Assembly (NCBI RefSeq): GCF_000735585.1
Contig: NZ_JNNO01000012.1
Coordinates: 248,001-312,000, forward strand
Reading direction: 5' to 3'
Length of the DNA stretch: 64,000 nt
Source of the DNA: Devosia sp. LC5
GTDB lineage: Bacteria; Pseudomonadota; Alphaproteobacteria; Rhizobiales; Devosiaceae
A program made the translations under genes and the position numbers. Positions within the stretch are counted from its first letter, which is position 1; every line of letters begins with the position of its first letter. A model generated the notes under the pieces. The model saw only the letters and a list, made by a program, of their open reading frames with translations, made no database searches and was not told the origin of the DNA. This document shows positions 47,992 to 60,157 of the stretch, one piece after another.

Positions 47992-47997
47992 TCTCGC

Positions 47998-49020
47998 TCA
48001 GCGCCAGCCCAGAGCCGGGGCGACGAGTTTCAAAATCGACTCGATGACATGGGCATTGTATTCGACGCCGAGCTGGTTGGGGACGGTGAGCAGCAGGGTA
48101 TCGGCTTCGGCAATGGCTTCGTCGGCCGCCAGTTCCTTGATCAGCACATCGGGCTCGGCAGCATAGCCGCGGCCGAAAACGGCGCGCTTTTCCGGCTCGA
48201 TATAGCCAAAGCTGTCCTCTTCGCGGCCACCGCCGCCGAAATAGGCGCGGTCGGTGTCATTGACCAGGGCGAAGATCGAGCGGCTGACCGAGACGCGTGG
48301 TTCATGGGCGTGGCCGGCTTCTTTCCAGGCGGCGCGATAGGCGCGGATCTGTTCGGCCTGCTGGATATGGAAGGGCTTGCCGCTTTCGTCGAATTTGAGC
48401 GTCGAGCTTTGCAGATGCATGCCCAGCCTGGCCGCCCAGATGGCAGTCGCGTCGGTGGCCGCGCCCCACCAGATGCGCTGGCGCAGGCCCTCGGAAAAGG
48501 GTTCGAGCCGCAGCTTGCCGGGCGGATTGGGGAACATGGGGCGCGGATTGGGCTCGGCAAAACCATGGCCCTTGAGTACTTCGAGCAGCACTTCGGTCTG
48601 GCTGCGGGCCATATCGGCGTCACTCTGGCCCTCGGCCGGGGCATAGCCGAAATAGCGCCAGCCGTCGATCACCTGTTCGGGCGAGCCGCGGCTGATGCCC
48701 AATTGCAACCGGCCGCCCGCGATCAGGTCGGCCGCGCCGGCATCCTCGGCCATGTAGAGCGGGTTTTCATAGCGCATGTCGATGACAGCGGTGCCGATCT
48801 CGATTTTCCTGGTCCGGGCGCCGATGGCGGCCAGCAGCGGAAAGGGCGAGGCCAGCTGGCGGGCAAAATGATGCACCCGGAAATAGGCGCCATCGGCCCC
48901 CAATTCTTCGGCGGCAACTGCCAGGTCGATCGATTGCAGCAGCGCATCGCCCGCCGTGCGGGTGCCGGACTGCGGCGAGGGCGACCAATGGCCGAAGGAC
49001 AGAAAGCCGATCTTTTTCAT
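47998..49020 (-). CDS. Luciferase-like flavin-dependent monooxygenase
   Basis: 340-residue LLM-class oxidoreductase using FMN or F420. TIM-barrel start KKIGFLSFGHWSPSP, GADGAYFRVHHFARQLASPFPLLAAIGART, GTAVIDMRYENPLYMAEDAGAADLIAGGRLQLGISRGSPEQ, the usual family blocks. Substrate unknown. It precedes the HicB-like gene by 6 bases. Confidence 0.9.
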   Translation of the reverse strand: MKKIGFLSFGHWSPSPQSGTRTAGDALLQSIDLAVAAEELGADGAYFRVHHFARQLASPFPLLAAIGARTRKIEIGTAVIDMRYENPLYMAEDAGAADLIAGGRLQLGISRGSPEQVIDGWRYFGYAPAEGQSDADMARSQTEVLLEVLKGHGFAEPNPRPMFPNPPGKLRLEPFSEGLRQRIWWGAATDATAIWAARLGMHLQSSTLKFDESGKPFHIQQAEQIRAYRAAWKEAGHAHEPRVSVSRSIFALVNDTDRAYFGGGGREEDSFGYIEPEKRAVFGRGYAAEPDVLIKELAADEAIAEADTLLLTVPNQLGVEYNAHVIESILKLVAPALGWR

Positions 49021-49127
49021 GGCAGAACCCGTGTGCTTGCTCCCACTGGCGGGAACATTGGCTAGATATGTCGCCGCTGGCGCGGGAAAAAGCCAGATAG
49101 GAAGAACGCATTGTTCAGGGCGCGGCT

Positions 49128-49655
49128 CTAAGCCAGCGCGATCCAGTACAGCCGCTTGGCCGGATCGGTGGGTGAATGCCCGCCAAAGACGCCGCCCTGG
49201 CTCTCGATCACCCGTCGCGAGCCGGTATTGCTCTCGTTACAGGTGAGCAGGACGCGCTCGATATCGAGGTCGCGGGCGAGGATAAGCGCCTGCCGCAGGA
49301 TTTCGGAGGCGTGGCCCCGCCGGCGGTGTGAGCGCAGGATGCCGAAGCCGATATGGCCGCCATTGGTGCGCAATTGATCGTTGAGCGCGTGGCGCAGCGA
49401 CAGGCGGCCAACGATCTCCCCATCGACTTCGGCAAGGAGAAAGGTTTCGGGAACCTCGCCCGGCGCCAGACCCTGCCCCAGCCGCCGCGCATCGAGATGG
49501 GCCACGTAGCCGGCAAATGCGCTTGCCGTATCGAGCCCAAAGGCGAAGGTAAAACCCTCTGCGGCCAGTTCGCGCGCCGCAGCACGGATTGCGGCCTCGT
49601 CGCCAAGGGCGACAGGTCGCAGGTGCAATGGGCTTGCCTGGTCGATCTTTTTCAT
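49128..49655 (-). CDS. GNAT-family N-acetyltransferase
   Basis: 175-residue acetyltransferase. Acetyl-CoA site region GHIGFGILRSHRRRGHASEIL (R/Q-x-x-G-x-A pattern as RRRGHA) and LTCNESNTGSRRVIESQGG. Start at ATG 49655 set by KKIDQASPLHLRPV, which opens the fold; the longer frame upstream overlaps the divergent transporter promoter. Substrate unknown. Confidence 0.88.
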   Translation of the reverse strand: MKKIDQASPLHLRPVALGDEAAIRAAARELAAEGFTFAFGLDTASAFAGYVAHLDARRLGQGLAPGEVPETFLLAEVDGEIVGRLSLRHALNDQLRTNGGHIGFGILRSHRRRGHASEILRQALILARDLDIERVLLTCNESNTGSRRVIESQGGVFGGHSPTDPAKRLYWIALA

Positions 49656-49779
49656 GAAGCACGCCGTGGATTTGAGTGCCGAAAGTGGGCTTGGCACTAA
49701 CCAGCTATAGCGGGGTTCCGAGGCGAAAAGCCAGCGGGCTGGGCCGTTGATGACAATGGCGGGGCGGGAGCGTAGGCTG

Positions 49780-50676
49780 ATGGCCCGCCGCGCAATGGGC
49801 TGCATCATGCTTCGACTTGCCGGGCTGACCTTGATTGCCATCCTCGCTTTTGCCGCCAATTCGGTGCTGGCCCGGCTGGCGCTGGCGGGCGGCACGACCG
49901 ATGCGGGGCTCTATACCGGGGTGCGCCTTCTTTCGGGGGCGCTGGTCTTGGCCGGGCTGGTTCTGCTGCGCCGGCACGGCTTGCGGCCGGTGCTGGTAGC
50001 CGGAAGCTGGGTGGGGGCAGGGGGATTGTGCGCCTATGCCTTGGCGTTCTCCTACGCCTATATAGCCTTGGGCGCCGGGACCGGGGCGTTGATCCTGTTT
50101 GCCAGCGTCCAGTTCACCATGCTGGGATGGGGCGTCCACAAGGGCGAAGCGCCCGGACCGGCGGAATGGCTGGGCATCGGCGTGGCGCTGCTGGCCTTTG
50201 GCTTTCTGGTCTGGCCCGGCCTCACCGCGCCTGACCCCGTGGCAGCCGGGCTGATGATGCTGGCGGGCACAAGCTGGGCCGTCTATTCCCTGGTCGGCCG
50301 CGGCTCGAGCAGCCCGCTGCTCGACACGGCCGGGAACTTCCTGCGCAGTGTTCCACTGGCGCTGCTGCTGATCGGGCTGGGCCTGCTGCATCCGCTGGGC
50401 GATTGGTGGGGTCTGTTATGGGCGGTGCTCTCCGGCGCCGTGGCCTCGGGGCTGGGTTATGCCGTGTGGTACGCGGCCCTGCCCGGCCTGCAGCGCAAGC
50501 AGGCAGCAATCGTGCAATTGAGCGTTCCGGCCGTGGCCGCCATTGGCGGCGTGGTTTTCCTGGGCGAGACGCTGACAGGCCGGCTGCTGATCTGCAGCCT
50601 GGCCATCCTGGGCGGCGTATTGCTGGCCATAATTGCCGGCGAGAGGCGGCGCCGGATCGCCGCCATCTCGGCCTAG
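49780..50676 (+). CDS. EamA-family (DMT) transporter
   Basis: 298 residues from ATG 49780 (GGGAG about 12 bases upstream); ATG 49807 is an alternative. About ten TM helices in two EamA repeats (ILAFAANSVLARLALAGG; GTSWAVYSLVGRGSSSP), the drug/metabolite transporter fold. Exports an unknown small molecule. Its stop lies 4 bases from the converging gyrB stop. Confidence 0.87.
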   Translation: MARRAMGCIMLRLAGLTLIAILAFAANSVLARLALAGGTTDAGLYTGVRLLSGALVLAGLVLLRRHGLRPVLVAGSWVGAGGLCAYALAFSYAYIALGAGTGALILFASVQFTMLGWGVHKGEAPGPAEWLGIGVALLAFGFLVWPGLTAPDPVAAGLMMLAGTSWAVYSLVGRGSSSPLLDTAGNFLRSVPLALLLIGLGLLHPLGDWWGLLWAVLSGAVASGLGYAVWYAALPGLQRKQAAIVQLSVPAVAAIGGVVFLGETLTGRLLICSLAILGGVLLAIIAGERRRRIAAISA

Positions 50677-50680
50677 CCCA

Positions 50681-53122
<2,442 letters not shown>

Positions 53123-53263
53123 TCATTTCAGAGTGAATTAGTTCTAACGGAACAGGGGGCTATCCCCAAGCAAAATGGCCTTTTTAGGGGCTTTTGGCGG
53201 GGGATGAAGGCTGGATTTGAGGGCCGGAATTCCGGCCATCGGGCGATCCCTGTCTTCGTCACC

Positions 53264-53360
53264 CCCACCGGCTCTCCCTCGGGCCTGACCCGAGGGCCTT
53301 TATCAGCCCGGCACAAGTGGCGAATGGCCCTCGGGTCAGGCCCGAGGGAGAGCCGGTGGG
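53264..53360. repeat. Dispersed palindromic repeat, family C copy 3
   Basis: CACCCCCACCGGCTCTCCCT and GGGAGAGCCGGTGGGTGGGG bracket TCGGGCCTGACCCGAGGGCC and its complement, a nested inverted repeat of about 40 bp per arm. Located between recF and gyrB (272-base gap). Confidence 0.75.
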
Positions 53361-53379
53361 TGGGGTCAGCAAGGCGGTT

Positions 53380-54492
53380 TCAATCCTTGTAGAGCCGTCC
53401 ATCACGCACCGTGATCGCCTGCGCCCGCGGGCCCAGCGCTTCGAACAGCAGCCGGTCGGTGCCGGTGAGGAAGCATTGCGTTCCCAGCCCGTCCAAGGCG
53501 GAAAACAGGGCCCGGCGGCGGTCCGGATCGAGATGGGCGGCGATTTCGTCGAGCAGCAGGAATGGAGTGATCGCGGTGCGCAGCTTGACCAATCTGGCAT
53601 GGGCCAGGATCAGCCCGACCAGCAGGGCCTTTTGCTCGCCGGTCGAGCCTAAAGCAGCCGGCATGCCCTTTTGGGCATAGGTCACTTCCAGATCAACACG
53701 GTGTGGTCCAGATATGGTGCGTCCGGCGGCGCGATCAAGGGCGCGCGAAGCCTGCCAGGTCTCGATCAGAGCGGTTTCGAGCGCGGCCGAGGAAGTGGGT
53801 TCGCCCTGGTTTTCAAACAAGGGCGTCAGCGCCAGATGGGCGGCGGGGAAGCTCACATCATCCAGGCTCTGTTCGATCAGCGCCTGCAAATGCGTGAGGC
53901 TATCGGTGCGGGCCAGATGGATGGAGGCACCCAGTTCGGCGAGCTGGACTTCCACCGCCGAGAGCCAACGGGCGTCGCCACCCTCTTCGAGCAGGCGATT
54001 GCGCTGCCGCATGGCCTTGTCATAGTCGGCAACCGATGAAGAATGGCTGGGAATGAGCGTCGTCACCAGGCGGTCCAAAAACCGCCGCCGGTCGCTGGCG
54101 GGGCCGGAAAACAGCCCATCCATGGAAGGGGTGAGCCAGAGCACGCGCAGATAATCGCTCATCGCCTCGATGGAGCGGGCATTGGCGCCATTGATGCGCA
54201 CGCGGCGGCCGCCATCCGGCGTGGCGCCGGTGCCGATATCGGCGGGGCCATCATCGGTCTCGACGGTTGCAGCGACCGCCCAGCCGATATCGCTGCCTTG
54301 CGCTTGCACAGTATCGAAACTGGCGCGCCGCAGGCCGCGGCCGGGCGAGAGCAGGCTCACCGCTTCAAGCAGATTGGTCTTGCCGGCGCCATTGGGGCCG
54401 GTGAGGACCAGATGGCGATCATCGAGGTCCAATGCCGCCGCCGTGTAATTGCGGAAGGCGGTAAGGCGGAGGCGGGAGAGGTGACGGGTCAT
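53380..54492 (-). CDS. recF: DNA replication and repair protein RecF
   Basis: 370-residue SMC-like ATPase acting with RecO and RecR in gap repair. Walker A GPNGAGKTNLLEAVSLLSPG at about 32-51, signature region STGEQKALLVGLILAHAR, Walker B FLLLDEIAAHLD. Start chosen at ATG 54492 because GGAG lies 7 bases upstream; a GTG two codons earlier at 54498 is too close to it. Follows dnaN on the same strand, as expected, with a repeat between. Confidence 0.95.
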   Translation of the reverse strand: MTRHLSRLRLTAFRNYTAAALDLDDRHLVLTGPNGAGKTNLLEAVSLLSPGRGLRRASFDTVQAQGSDIGWAVAATVETDDGPADIGTGATPDGGRRVRINGANARSIEAMSDYLRVLWLTPSMDGLFSGPASDRRRFLDRLVTTLIPSHSSSVADYDKAMRQRNRLLEEGGDARWLSAVEVQLAELGASIHLARTDSLTHLQALIEQSLDDVSFPAAHLALTPLFENQGEPTSSAALETALIETWQASRALDRAAGRTISGPHRVDLEVTYAQKGMPAALGSTGEQKALLVGLILAHARLVKLRTAITPFLLLDEIAAHLDPDRRRALFSALDGLGTQCFLTGTDRLLFEALGPRAQAITVRDGRLYKD

Positions 54493-54508
54493 CGGCACGC
54501 TCCGATAG

Positions 54509-54623
54509 AAGGCCCCCTCACCGCTCTCCCCCCAGGGAGAGGTGAAGGAGGGCTCTCGTCGCGCAGCGACACCTCTCCCTTTGGGGGAGAGGTCGGCCCG
54601 CAGGGCCGGGTGAGGGGGCCTTC
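54509..54623. repeat. C-rich inverted repeat, family E
   Basis: AAGGCCCCCTCACCGCTCTC and CCGGGTGAGGGGGCCTTC form the outer arms, with CTCTCCCCCCAGGGAGAGG and CTCTCCCTTTGGGGGAGAGG inside and GTCGCGCAGCGAC at the centre, a nearly perfect nested palindrome. Lies in the dnaN-recF gap. Confidence 0.75.
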
Positions 54624-54644
54624 ATGACGAAGCGATATTGCCGA

Positions 54645-55766
54645 TCAAACCCGCATCGGCATCAGGACATAGAGCGCCTTGGTCTCGCCTTCGTCCTTGA
54701 CCAGCGTGGGGGAGCCGGCGTCGTTAAACATGAAGATGGCGCTTTCGCTGCGGATCTGCCCGATGATATCAAGCAGATAGCGCGCGTTGAAGCCGATCTC
54801 GAAGCCATCGGTGTCGAATTCGACGGCCAGTTCTTCGCTGGCCGTGCCGTGGTCGGGATTGGTCACCGAAAGTTCGAGCAGGCCATCCTTGGCCGAGAGT
54901 TTTACCGCCTTGCCGCCACGATCCGACGCAATGGTGGAGACGCGATCGACCGCGGTGGCAAAGCTCGCCCGGTCGACATTCATCTGCTTGTCATTGTTCT
55001 TGGGGGTCACCCGATCGTAATCGGGGAAAGTGCCCTCGATGAGCTTACTGAGCAGCACGACCGGGCCGACCGTGAAGCGGATCTTGGTGTCGGAGACTTC
55101 GACCTTGACCTCGCCCTCGGCGCCGTCGAGCAGTTTCTGCACTTCGCCCACGGTCTTTTTCGGCACGATAATGCCAGGCATGCCCTTGGCGCCCTCGGGC
55201 GCTTCGATTTCGGCGCGGGCCATGCGGTGGCCATCGGTGGCGACGGCGCGCAGCACGGTGCCGGTCGCCGAATTTTCCACGGCATGGAAATAGATGCCGT
55301 TGAGATAATAGCGCGTCTCTTCGTTGGAAATCGCGAATTGGGTGCGCTCGATCAATTCGCGCAGGGCGGAGGCGGCAATGGAAAATTCATGGCCGAAACT
55401 GCCCGATTTCAGATCCGGGAAACTGTCGGGGCTGAGACACGCCAGATTGAAGCGCGAGCGGCCGGAAGTGAGAACCATGTTCTCGCCGCCATCGGTCTCG
55501 AGCCGCACTTCGGCGCCATCGCTGAGCTTGCGCACGATTTCGTAGAGCGTATGGGCGGGAACCGTGGTGGTGCCGGGAGTGGAGACCATGGCCGGCACGG
55601 CCTCGGTCACTTCGATATCGAGATCGGTGGCGCGCAGCTCCACCCGGTCCTCGGCCGCCTTGAACAGCACATTGGCGAGGATGGGATAGGTGTTGCGCCG
55701 CTCGACCACGCGATGCACATGGCTCAGCGACTTGAGCAGATGATTGCGTTCGAGCGTGACTTTCAT
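54645..55766 (-). CDS. dnaN: DNA polymerase III beta sliding clamp
   Basis: 373-residue clamp, full length. Starts MKVTLERNHLLKSLSHVHRV and contains three clamp repeats (RNTYPILANVLFKA; VDRVSTIASDRGGKAVKLS; ARYLLDIIGQ) and the C terminus ALYVLMPMRV, the usual end near the peptide pocket. AAGGAT lies about 10 bases before the ATG. A strong terminator stands between dnaA and this gene. Confidence 0.97.
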   Translation of the reverse strand: MKVTLERNHLLKSLSHVHRVVERRNTYPILANVLFKAAEDRVELRATDLDIEVTEAVPAMVSTPGTTTVPAHTLYEIVRKLSDGAEVRLETDGGENMVLTSGRSRFNLACLSPDSFPDLKSGSFGHEFSIAASALRELIERTQFAISNEETRYYLNGIYFHAVENSATGTVLRAVATDGHRMARAEIEAPEGAKGMPGIIVPKKTVGEVQKLLDGAEGEVKVEVSDTKIRFTVGPVVLLSKLIEGTFPDYDRVTPKNNDKQMNVDRASFATAVDRVSTIASDRGGKAVKLSAKDGLLELSVTNPDHGTASEELAVEFDTDGFEIGFNARYLLDIIGQIRSESAIFMFNDAGSPTLVKDEGETKALYVLMPMRV

Positions 55767-55810
55767 TGACGATCAATCCTTGGCACTACGCGGCCGCCCT
55801 TGGGAGCGAC

Positions 55811-55834
55811 AAAAAACCCCGGCAAGCCGGGGTT
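55811..55834 (-). terminator. Terminator between dnaA and dnaN
   Basis: On the minus strand AACCCCGG (55834-55827), loop, CCGGGGTT (55822-55815), then TTTTTT. Intrinsic terminator ending only 44 bases before the dnaN start codon, so most dnaA transcripts should stop before dnaN. Confidence 0.88.
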
Positions 55835-55928
55835 GGACATTTACAATTTGTGATCGCAAAGGCAAGGGCAGCAGGCAGTTTGCCGCAGGGATTCCACAAA
55901 GAGACGCGGCGAGGACACTCGCGGTGGC

Positions 55929-56133
55929 ATGACCTCATGATTCGACGGGCTCACCATGAGGCCTGCTCTGAGGCCGCCGCCGTCCCGGCGTCATTCCCGC
56001 GAAAGCGGGAACCCCTGTTTCCTGACCAGCATCGCCAACGGAGGTTCCCGCTTTCGCGGGAATGACACCGTGGGTGGGGCGAAGCTTCAGTGTAAGCCCT
56101 CGCATGGATCACCCGGACAAGCCGGGTGATGAC
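55929..56133. repeat. Palindromic repeats of families D, F and A
   Basis: The 418-base dnaA-dnaN gap holds a half family D unit (GACCTCATGATTCGACGGGC near 55931), a full family F unit at 55990-56068 (GTCATTCCCGCGAAAGCGGG and CCCGCTTTCGCGGGAATGAC) and a half family A unit at 56103-56133 (CACCCGGACAAGCCGGGTGA). Confidence 0.75.
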
Positions 56134-56184
56134 GGCGGCGGGCAGAATGGCGCTGAGCACCACCGCAGCAAAAGGGCCAAAAAC

Positions 56185-57645
56185 CTATTCTTCCAGCATG
56201 CGTTTCAGCAATTCGATCTCCTGGCAGAGCTCGATATCGTCCTTCATCATCGATTCCACCTTGCGCACCGAATGCAGCACCGTGGTGTGATCGCGCCCGC
56301 CGAAGCGGCGGCCGATTTCGGGGAGCGAGCGGGAGGTCAAGGCCTTGGCGAGGAACATGGCGATCTGGCGCGGGCGCACCACGTCGCGGCTGCGGCGGGC
56401 CGAGAGCAATTCGTTGCGCGGCACTTTGTAATGGCGCGAGACTATCCGGAGAATGTCCTCGATGCGGACGCGCTTGGCGTCGCGGGCGCGGATCAGGTCG
56501 GCCAGGGTCTTTTCGGCCAGGGGCACGGTGATCAATTCGCCGGTCAGCTGATTGGCAGCGACGAGGCGATTGACGGCGCCATCGAGGTCGCGGCCATGGC
56601 TGACCACGGCGCGCGAGACATAATCGATCACCGGGGTGGGGAAATGCATGCCGTAGCGGGCGCTGGCCTGGTCGGCGCGGCGCTGCACGATGGCGCGGCG
56701 CAATTCCATGTCAAAGCCGGTGATCGGCACGACCAGCCCACCCGACAGGCGCGAGCGAATGCGCTCGTCGATCATTTCGAGATCCCGGGGGGGCGCGTCG
56801 CCGGCCACCACGACCTGCTTGGCGCCGGTCAGCAGCGTTCCCAGCGTATGGCCGAATTCGGTGGCGGACTTGCCCTGCAGGAATTGCATGTCATCGATCA
56901 GCAGCAGATCGACCCGGCGCAGCCATTCCTTGAAGCCGAGCGCGGACTGGCGCTGCACGGCGGTGATGAAATGGTACATGAAATGGTCGGCGGTCAGATA
57001 GACGATGTTCTTGGATGCATCGGCCGATTGCACCGCATGGGCGATGGCGTTGAGCAGGTGGGATTTGCCCAGCCCGACCGTCGAATGAATATAGACCGGA
57101 TTGAAGGTCACCGAATTGTTGGCGGCGGCATGGGCGATCTGCTTGGCGACGCCAAAGGCCATTTCATTGGCCGCGCCGGGCACGAAAGTCTCGAACGTCA
57201 TGCGCTGGTCGATGGCGCTGCCGGCCAGGGCATCGCCCTTGCTTGCACTATTGTCGCGCACCAGCCGCGGCGTGGCGGGCGCCTGGGGGGCAGCAGCCAC
57301 ACTTGCAGGCGCACCCGCATCGCCGCTCGGGGCGATTTCGGCGGCGGGGGCCAGTTTCTTGGTGGCCTGGCCATTGACGCGCAGGGTGACCTGCAGGCGC
57401 GTGACGCTGTCGACGTCCTGGCGGAAGGATTCAATGATGCGGTCGGCGTAATTGGATTGGACCCACGAGCACAGGAACCGCGTGGGCGCCGACAGATGCA
57501 CCAGATCGTCGACGATTTCTTCCAGCTCGAGCCGGGCGAACCAGGAGGTAAACACATCTTCGCCCACGGCGGCCTTGAGGCGGGCGCGCACCCGGTTGAA
57601 GAGGTCGCGCTGCGCTTCGGAACCGGAGGTGATCATGACAGACAT
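56185..57645 (-). CDS. dnaA: Chromosomal replication initiator DnaA
   Basis: AAA+ initiator that binds DnaA boxes and opens the origin, 486 residues from ATG 57645. Domain I (LFNRVRARLKAAVGEDVFTSWF), Pro/Ala linker, AAA+ domain with STVGLGKSHLLNAIAHA (first P-loop Gly replaced by Ser), Walker B LLLIDDMQFLQGK, RIRSRLSGG Arg box, and domain IV DnaA signature RHYKVPRNELLSARRSRDVVRPRQIAM, RFGGRDHTTVLHSV. Start: AAAGGCGAA directly precedes 57645; an ATG at 57723 with GGGG upstream is an alternative (512 residues). Confidence 0.96.
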   Translation of the reverse strand: MSVMITSGSEAQRDLFNRVRARLKAAVGEDVFTSWFARLELEEIVDDLVHLSAPTRFLCSWVQSNYADRIIESFRQDVDSVTRLQVTLRVNGQATKKLAPAAEIAPSGDAGAPASVAAAPQAPATPRLVRDNSASKGDALAGSAIDQRMTFETFVPGAANEMAFGVAKQIAHAAANNSVTFNPVYIHSTVGLGKSHLLNAIAHAVQSADASKNIVYLTADHFMYHFITAVQRQSALGFKEWLRRVDLLLIDDMQFLQGKSATEFGHTLGTLLTGAKQVVVAGDAPPRDLEMIDERIRSRLSGGLVVPITGFDMELRRAIVQRRADQASARYGMHFPTPVIDYVSRAVVSHGRDLDGAVNRLVAANQLTGELITVPLAEKTLADLIRARDAKRVRIEDILRIVSRHYKVPRNELLSARRSRDVVRPRQIAMFLAKALTSRSLPEIGRRFGGRDHTTVLHSVRKVESMMKDDIELCQEIELLKRMLEE

Positions 57646-58493
57646 TTCGCCTTTAAGTGTCGGAGTGGTGGAGGATGGCTGGGGATTTCCCCAATCGTCC
57701 TTTCCGGCGGTCTGCATCATCATCGTGAGTGCCCCATTTGCTGTTGCTTCGGCCGGTCCGCAAAGCCCGGCCAAGTGACTGTCCAAGCCGGATAGCGAAA
57801 ACGCCGGCCCCTTGGTTCTTCGTTCTCGCCACGCCGCCTGGACTTGCCCGTCCAATTGGCCATAGCTTCGCCGGGGCGCCCGATGACACGGACGCAATAC
57901 ACCAGCCCGGTGGGAACGCCACCGTTAGCCTGCATTACTCTTTGACGTGAAGCCGGACCGAAACGGCCGGCGCTCTACTGAACCCAATTTGCCCGGGATT
58001 ACCGGAAAAACCGCCCCGGCATTGCTGCCGAAACGCGCCCAAAACAACGCCCCGAAATATGACCCCATCCGCTCGGTGAGAAGGTCCTTGATGGCCCCCG
58101 TTTTCGAGCTGACCAGGCCATAGTAGTGGCTCGATTTTAGGGGGGCAATGCCCCTTTTCCGAAAATGAGGGCTTGACTCTGACTATGTCTTTTCCGCCAC
58201 CCGGCCTGAGGAAAACATGGCTCCGGCAAGGCTCTGTGACTCCATGCAGATTCTTGTCACAAGCCGAGCGCCCCAACCAAAATTATATTTCCCCAAACCA
58301 CAGTTTGGAGTGGTTCCAACGGTTTCGTGACAATTGCAAAAACCCCAAATGGGCTCACAAATCCTTGCGCGTACTGACTATTTTGCAAGGATGGGTGAAA
58401 ACACCGGGATGTCGCAATCGCGTCATCTGGATGACATCAAACCGTCAAGGCGGAAAATCCTTGCCGCGATTCCGTGTGCTGGAAAGGGCAAAG
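57646..58493. other. rpsT-dnaA intergenic region, possible dnaA promoter and origin area
   Basis: About 850 bases without a supportable gene. It has AT-richer patches (ATTATATTTCCCC near 58280, GACTATTTTGCAAGGATG near 58377) and a small hairpin GGGGCAATGCCCCTTTT at 58143-58159. I saw no TTATNCACA DnaA box on either strand. The rpsT-dnaA gap is the reported or predicted origin region in some relatives, but nothing in the sequence establishes that here. Confidence 0.35.
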
Positions 58494-58519
58494 AAAATGG
58501 GCCCCCGAGGGAGCCCATT
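58494..58519 (-). terminator. Terminator of rpsT
   Basis: On the minus strand AATGGGC (58519-58513), loop of 10 bases, GCCCATT (58502-58496), continuing TTTTCTTTG. Lies 40 bases after the rpsT stop. Confidence 0.7.
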
Positions 58520-58559
58520 GGCATCCTGTCGCAGCCATGCTGCGCAGGGTCTGGCCGGG

Positions 58560-58823
58560 TCAGGCGAGAGCCTTGACGCGGCTATTGAGGCGGCTGACCT
58601 TGCGGGCCGCCAGATTGGCATGAACGATGCCCTTGGTGGCGGCGCGGGTGATTTCGGGCTCGGCAGCCTTGAGGGCGGCAAAGGCCACGGCATGATCGCC
58701 GGCCACGATGGCTTCTTCAACCTTGCGGATGAAGGTGCGGACGCGCGAGCGGCGCGACTTGTTGACCGCGGTGCGGGCTTCGATCTTGCGGGTAGCCTTT
58801 TTGGCTGACGGCGTATTGGCCAT
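58560..58823 (-). CDS. rpsT: 30S ribosomal protein S20
   Basis: 87-residue 16S rRNA-binding protein. [20 protein letters not shown] at the N terminus, [14 protein letters not shown], then [20 protein letters not shown]. Start at ATG 58823; family start MANTxSAKK is exact. In Hyphomicrobiales rpsT commonly stands just upstream of dnaA, as here. Confidence 0.97.
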   Translation of the reverse strand: MANTPSAKKATRKIEARTAVNKSRRSRVRTFIRKVEEAIVAGDHAVAFAALKAAEPEITRAATKGIVHANLAARKVSRLNSRVKALA

Positions 58824-59037
58824 AACGGTCCTCTTGGCGTCCAACCGGCCGAAGGCGCCTTGGCAGCGCACCGTCCGGGATGAAATGAAAGCGGCGGCCT
58901 TACGTCAAGCCGCCAAGTGGGGCGGTCTATAGGGGAAAGGGGGGGAAGCGTCAACTGGATTCAGGGGACGCATGGCTGCCATGGAGGTGATGAGATCACT
59001 GTTGCCAGCGGGTAGCCCCCCGCCCTCTCAGTTCCAT

Positions 59038-59118
59038 CGTCATTGCCCGGCTTGTCCGGGCAATCCATGCCTCAGCATATGCGGGACGATGGATCACCCG
59101 GACGAGCCGGGTGATGAC
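59038..59118. repeat. Dispersed palindromic repeat, family A copy 3
   Basis: CATTGCCCGGCTTGTCCGGG and ACCCGGACGAGCCGGGTGAT with a 30-base spacer. It makes up a quarter of the 348-base gap between rpsT and mutM; the remainder shows nothing recognisable apart from the rpsT promoter area. The enoyl-CoA hydratase gene found at this place in many Rhizobiales is absent. Confidence 0.75.
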
Positions 59119-59171
59119 GACGACGAGGAGATTGGTGTCCCAGCAAGGCTCGACTGGCAGATCAAACCCGT

Positions 59172-60059
59172 TCACGCCTTCTTCTGGCACACCCGACAAA
59201 AGAACGTCGAGCGCCCCGATTGGACGATGCGTTCGATCGTGCCCGTACACATTGGCGTGGGGCAGGGCTCCCCTTCCCGGTCATAGACGGCAAAGCGGTG
59301 CTGGAAATAGCCCGAGCCGCCCTCGGCATTGCGGAAATCGCGCAGCGTGGAGCCGCCCACTTCGATGGCTTCGATCAACACCTGCCGCACGGCATGGGCG
59401 AGGTCTTCGAGCACCGGTTTGGGCTGGCCCCCGGCGGTGACCAGGGTGCCGGCGAGAACCGTGGGCAGGATATGGGCGCGATGCAGGGCTTCGGCGACAT
59501 AGATATTGCCCAGGCCCGCCACCACGCGCTGGTCGAGCAAAGCCGCCTTGATCGGGGTCTTCTTGCCCTTGAATTTTTCGGCCATTTCCTCGGCGTTGAA
59601 ATCATTGCCCAGGGGCTCGGGGCCAAGACCCTTGAGATAGGGGCTGTCCTCGACATGATCATAAAGATCGACAAAGCCGAAACGGCGCGGATCGGCATAG
59701 ATGAGGTGGCTCTTGCCATGCTTGGGATGGGAAATGTCCCAGACCATATGATCGTGCCTGGGCACCGGCTCGACCTCATAATAGCGCGGCGGCTTGTCGA
59801 TGCCGTGTTCGGCAAAGCGATAGCTGCCGGTCATGCCCAGATGGCTGAGCAGGGTCTTGCCATTGGACAGCCCGATCAGCAGATATTTGGCGCGGCGGCC
59901 CACCGAGACTATTTCTTGCCCCTCGAGCGCCGATTGCAAATCCTTGGGGAAGGGGAAGCGCAGATTGGCGCGGTTGAGCGTGACCTTCTCGATAGTGGCG
60001 CCCTCGATCCAGGGCTCAAGACCACGCCTTACGGTTTCGACCTCGGGCAGTTCGGGCAT
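59172..60059 (-). CDS. mutM: Formamidopyrimidine-DNA glycosylase
   Basis: Base-excision enzyme removing 8-oxoguanine and Fapy lesions, 295 residues. Starts [17 protein letters not shown] with catalytic Pro1-Glu2 after Met removal, Lys in [18 protein letters not shown]2TH region [19 protein letters not shown], and the C-terminal zinc finger [20 protein letters not shown] / FFCRVCQKK (four Cys). Start at 60059 preceded by GAGGTTGAG. Confidence 0.97.
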   Translation of the reverse strand: MPELPEVETVRRGLEPWIEGATIEKVTLNRANLRFPFPKDLQSALEGQEIVSVGRRAKYLLIGLSNGKTLLSHLGMTGSYRFAEHGIDKPPRYYEVEPVPRHDHMVWDISHPKHGKSHLIYADPRRFGFVDLYDHVEDSPYLKGLGPEPLGNDFNAEEMAEKFKGKKTPIKAALLDQRVVAGLGNIYVAEALHRAHILPTVLAGTLVTAGGQPKPVLEDLAHAVRQVLIEAIEVGGSTLRDFRNAEGGSGYFQHRFAVYDREGEPCPTPMCTGTIERIVQSGRSTFFCRVCQKKA

Positions 60060-60157
60060 CTCAACCTCATGTCCCATGTGCCGCTTTGCGCAATTGGCAA
60101 AGCACCAGACGCTTCTATATGGTGCGCGCGAAACGCAAAAGAGAAGCGAGCAATGCC

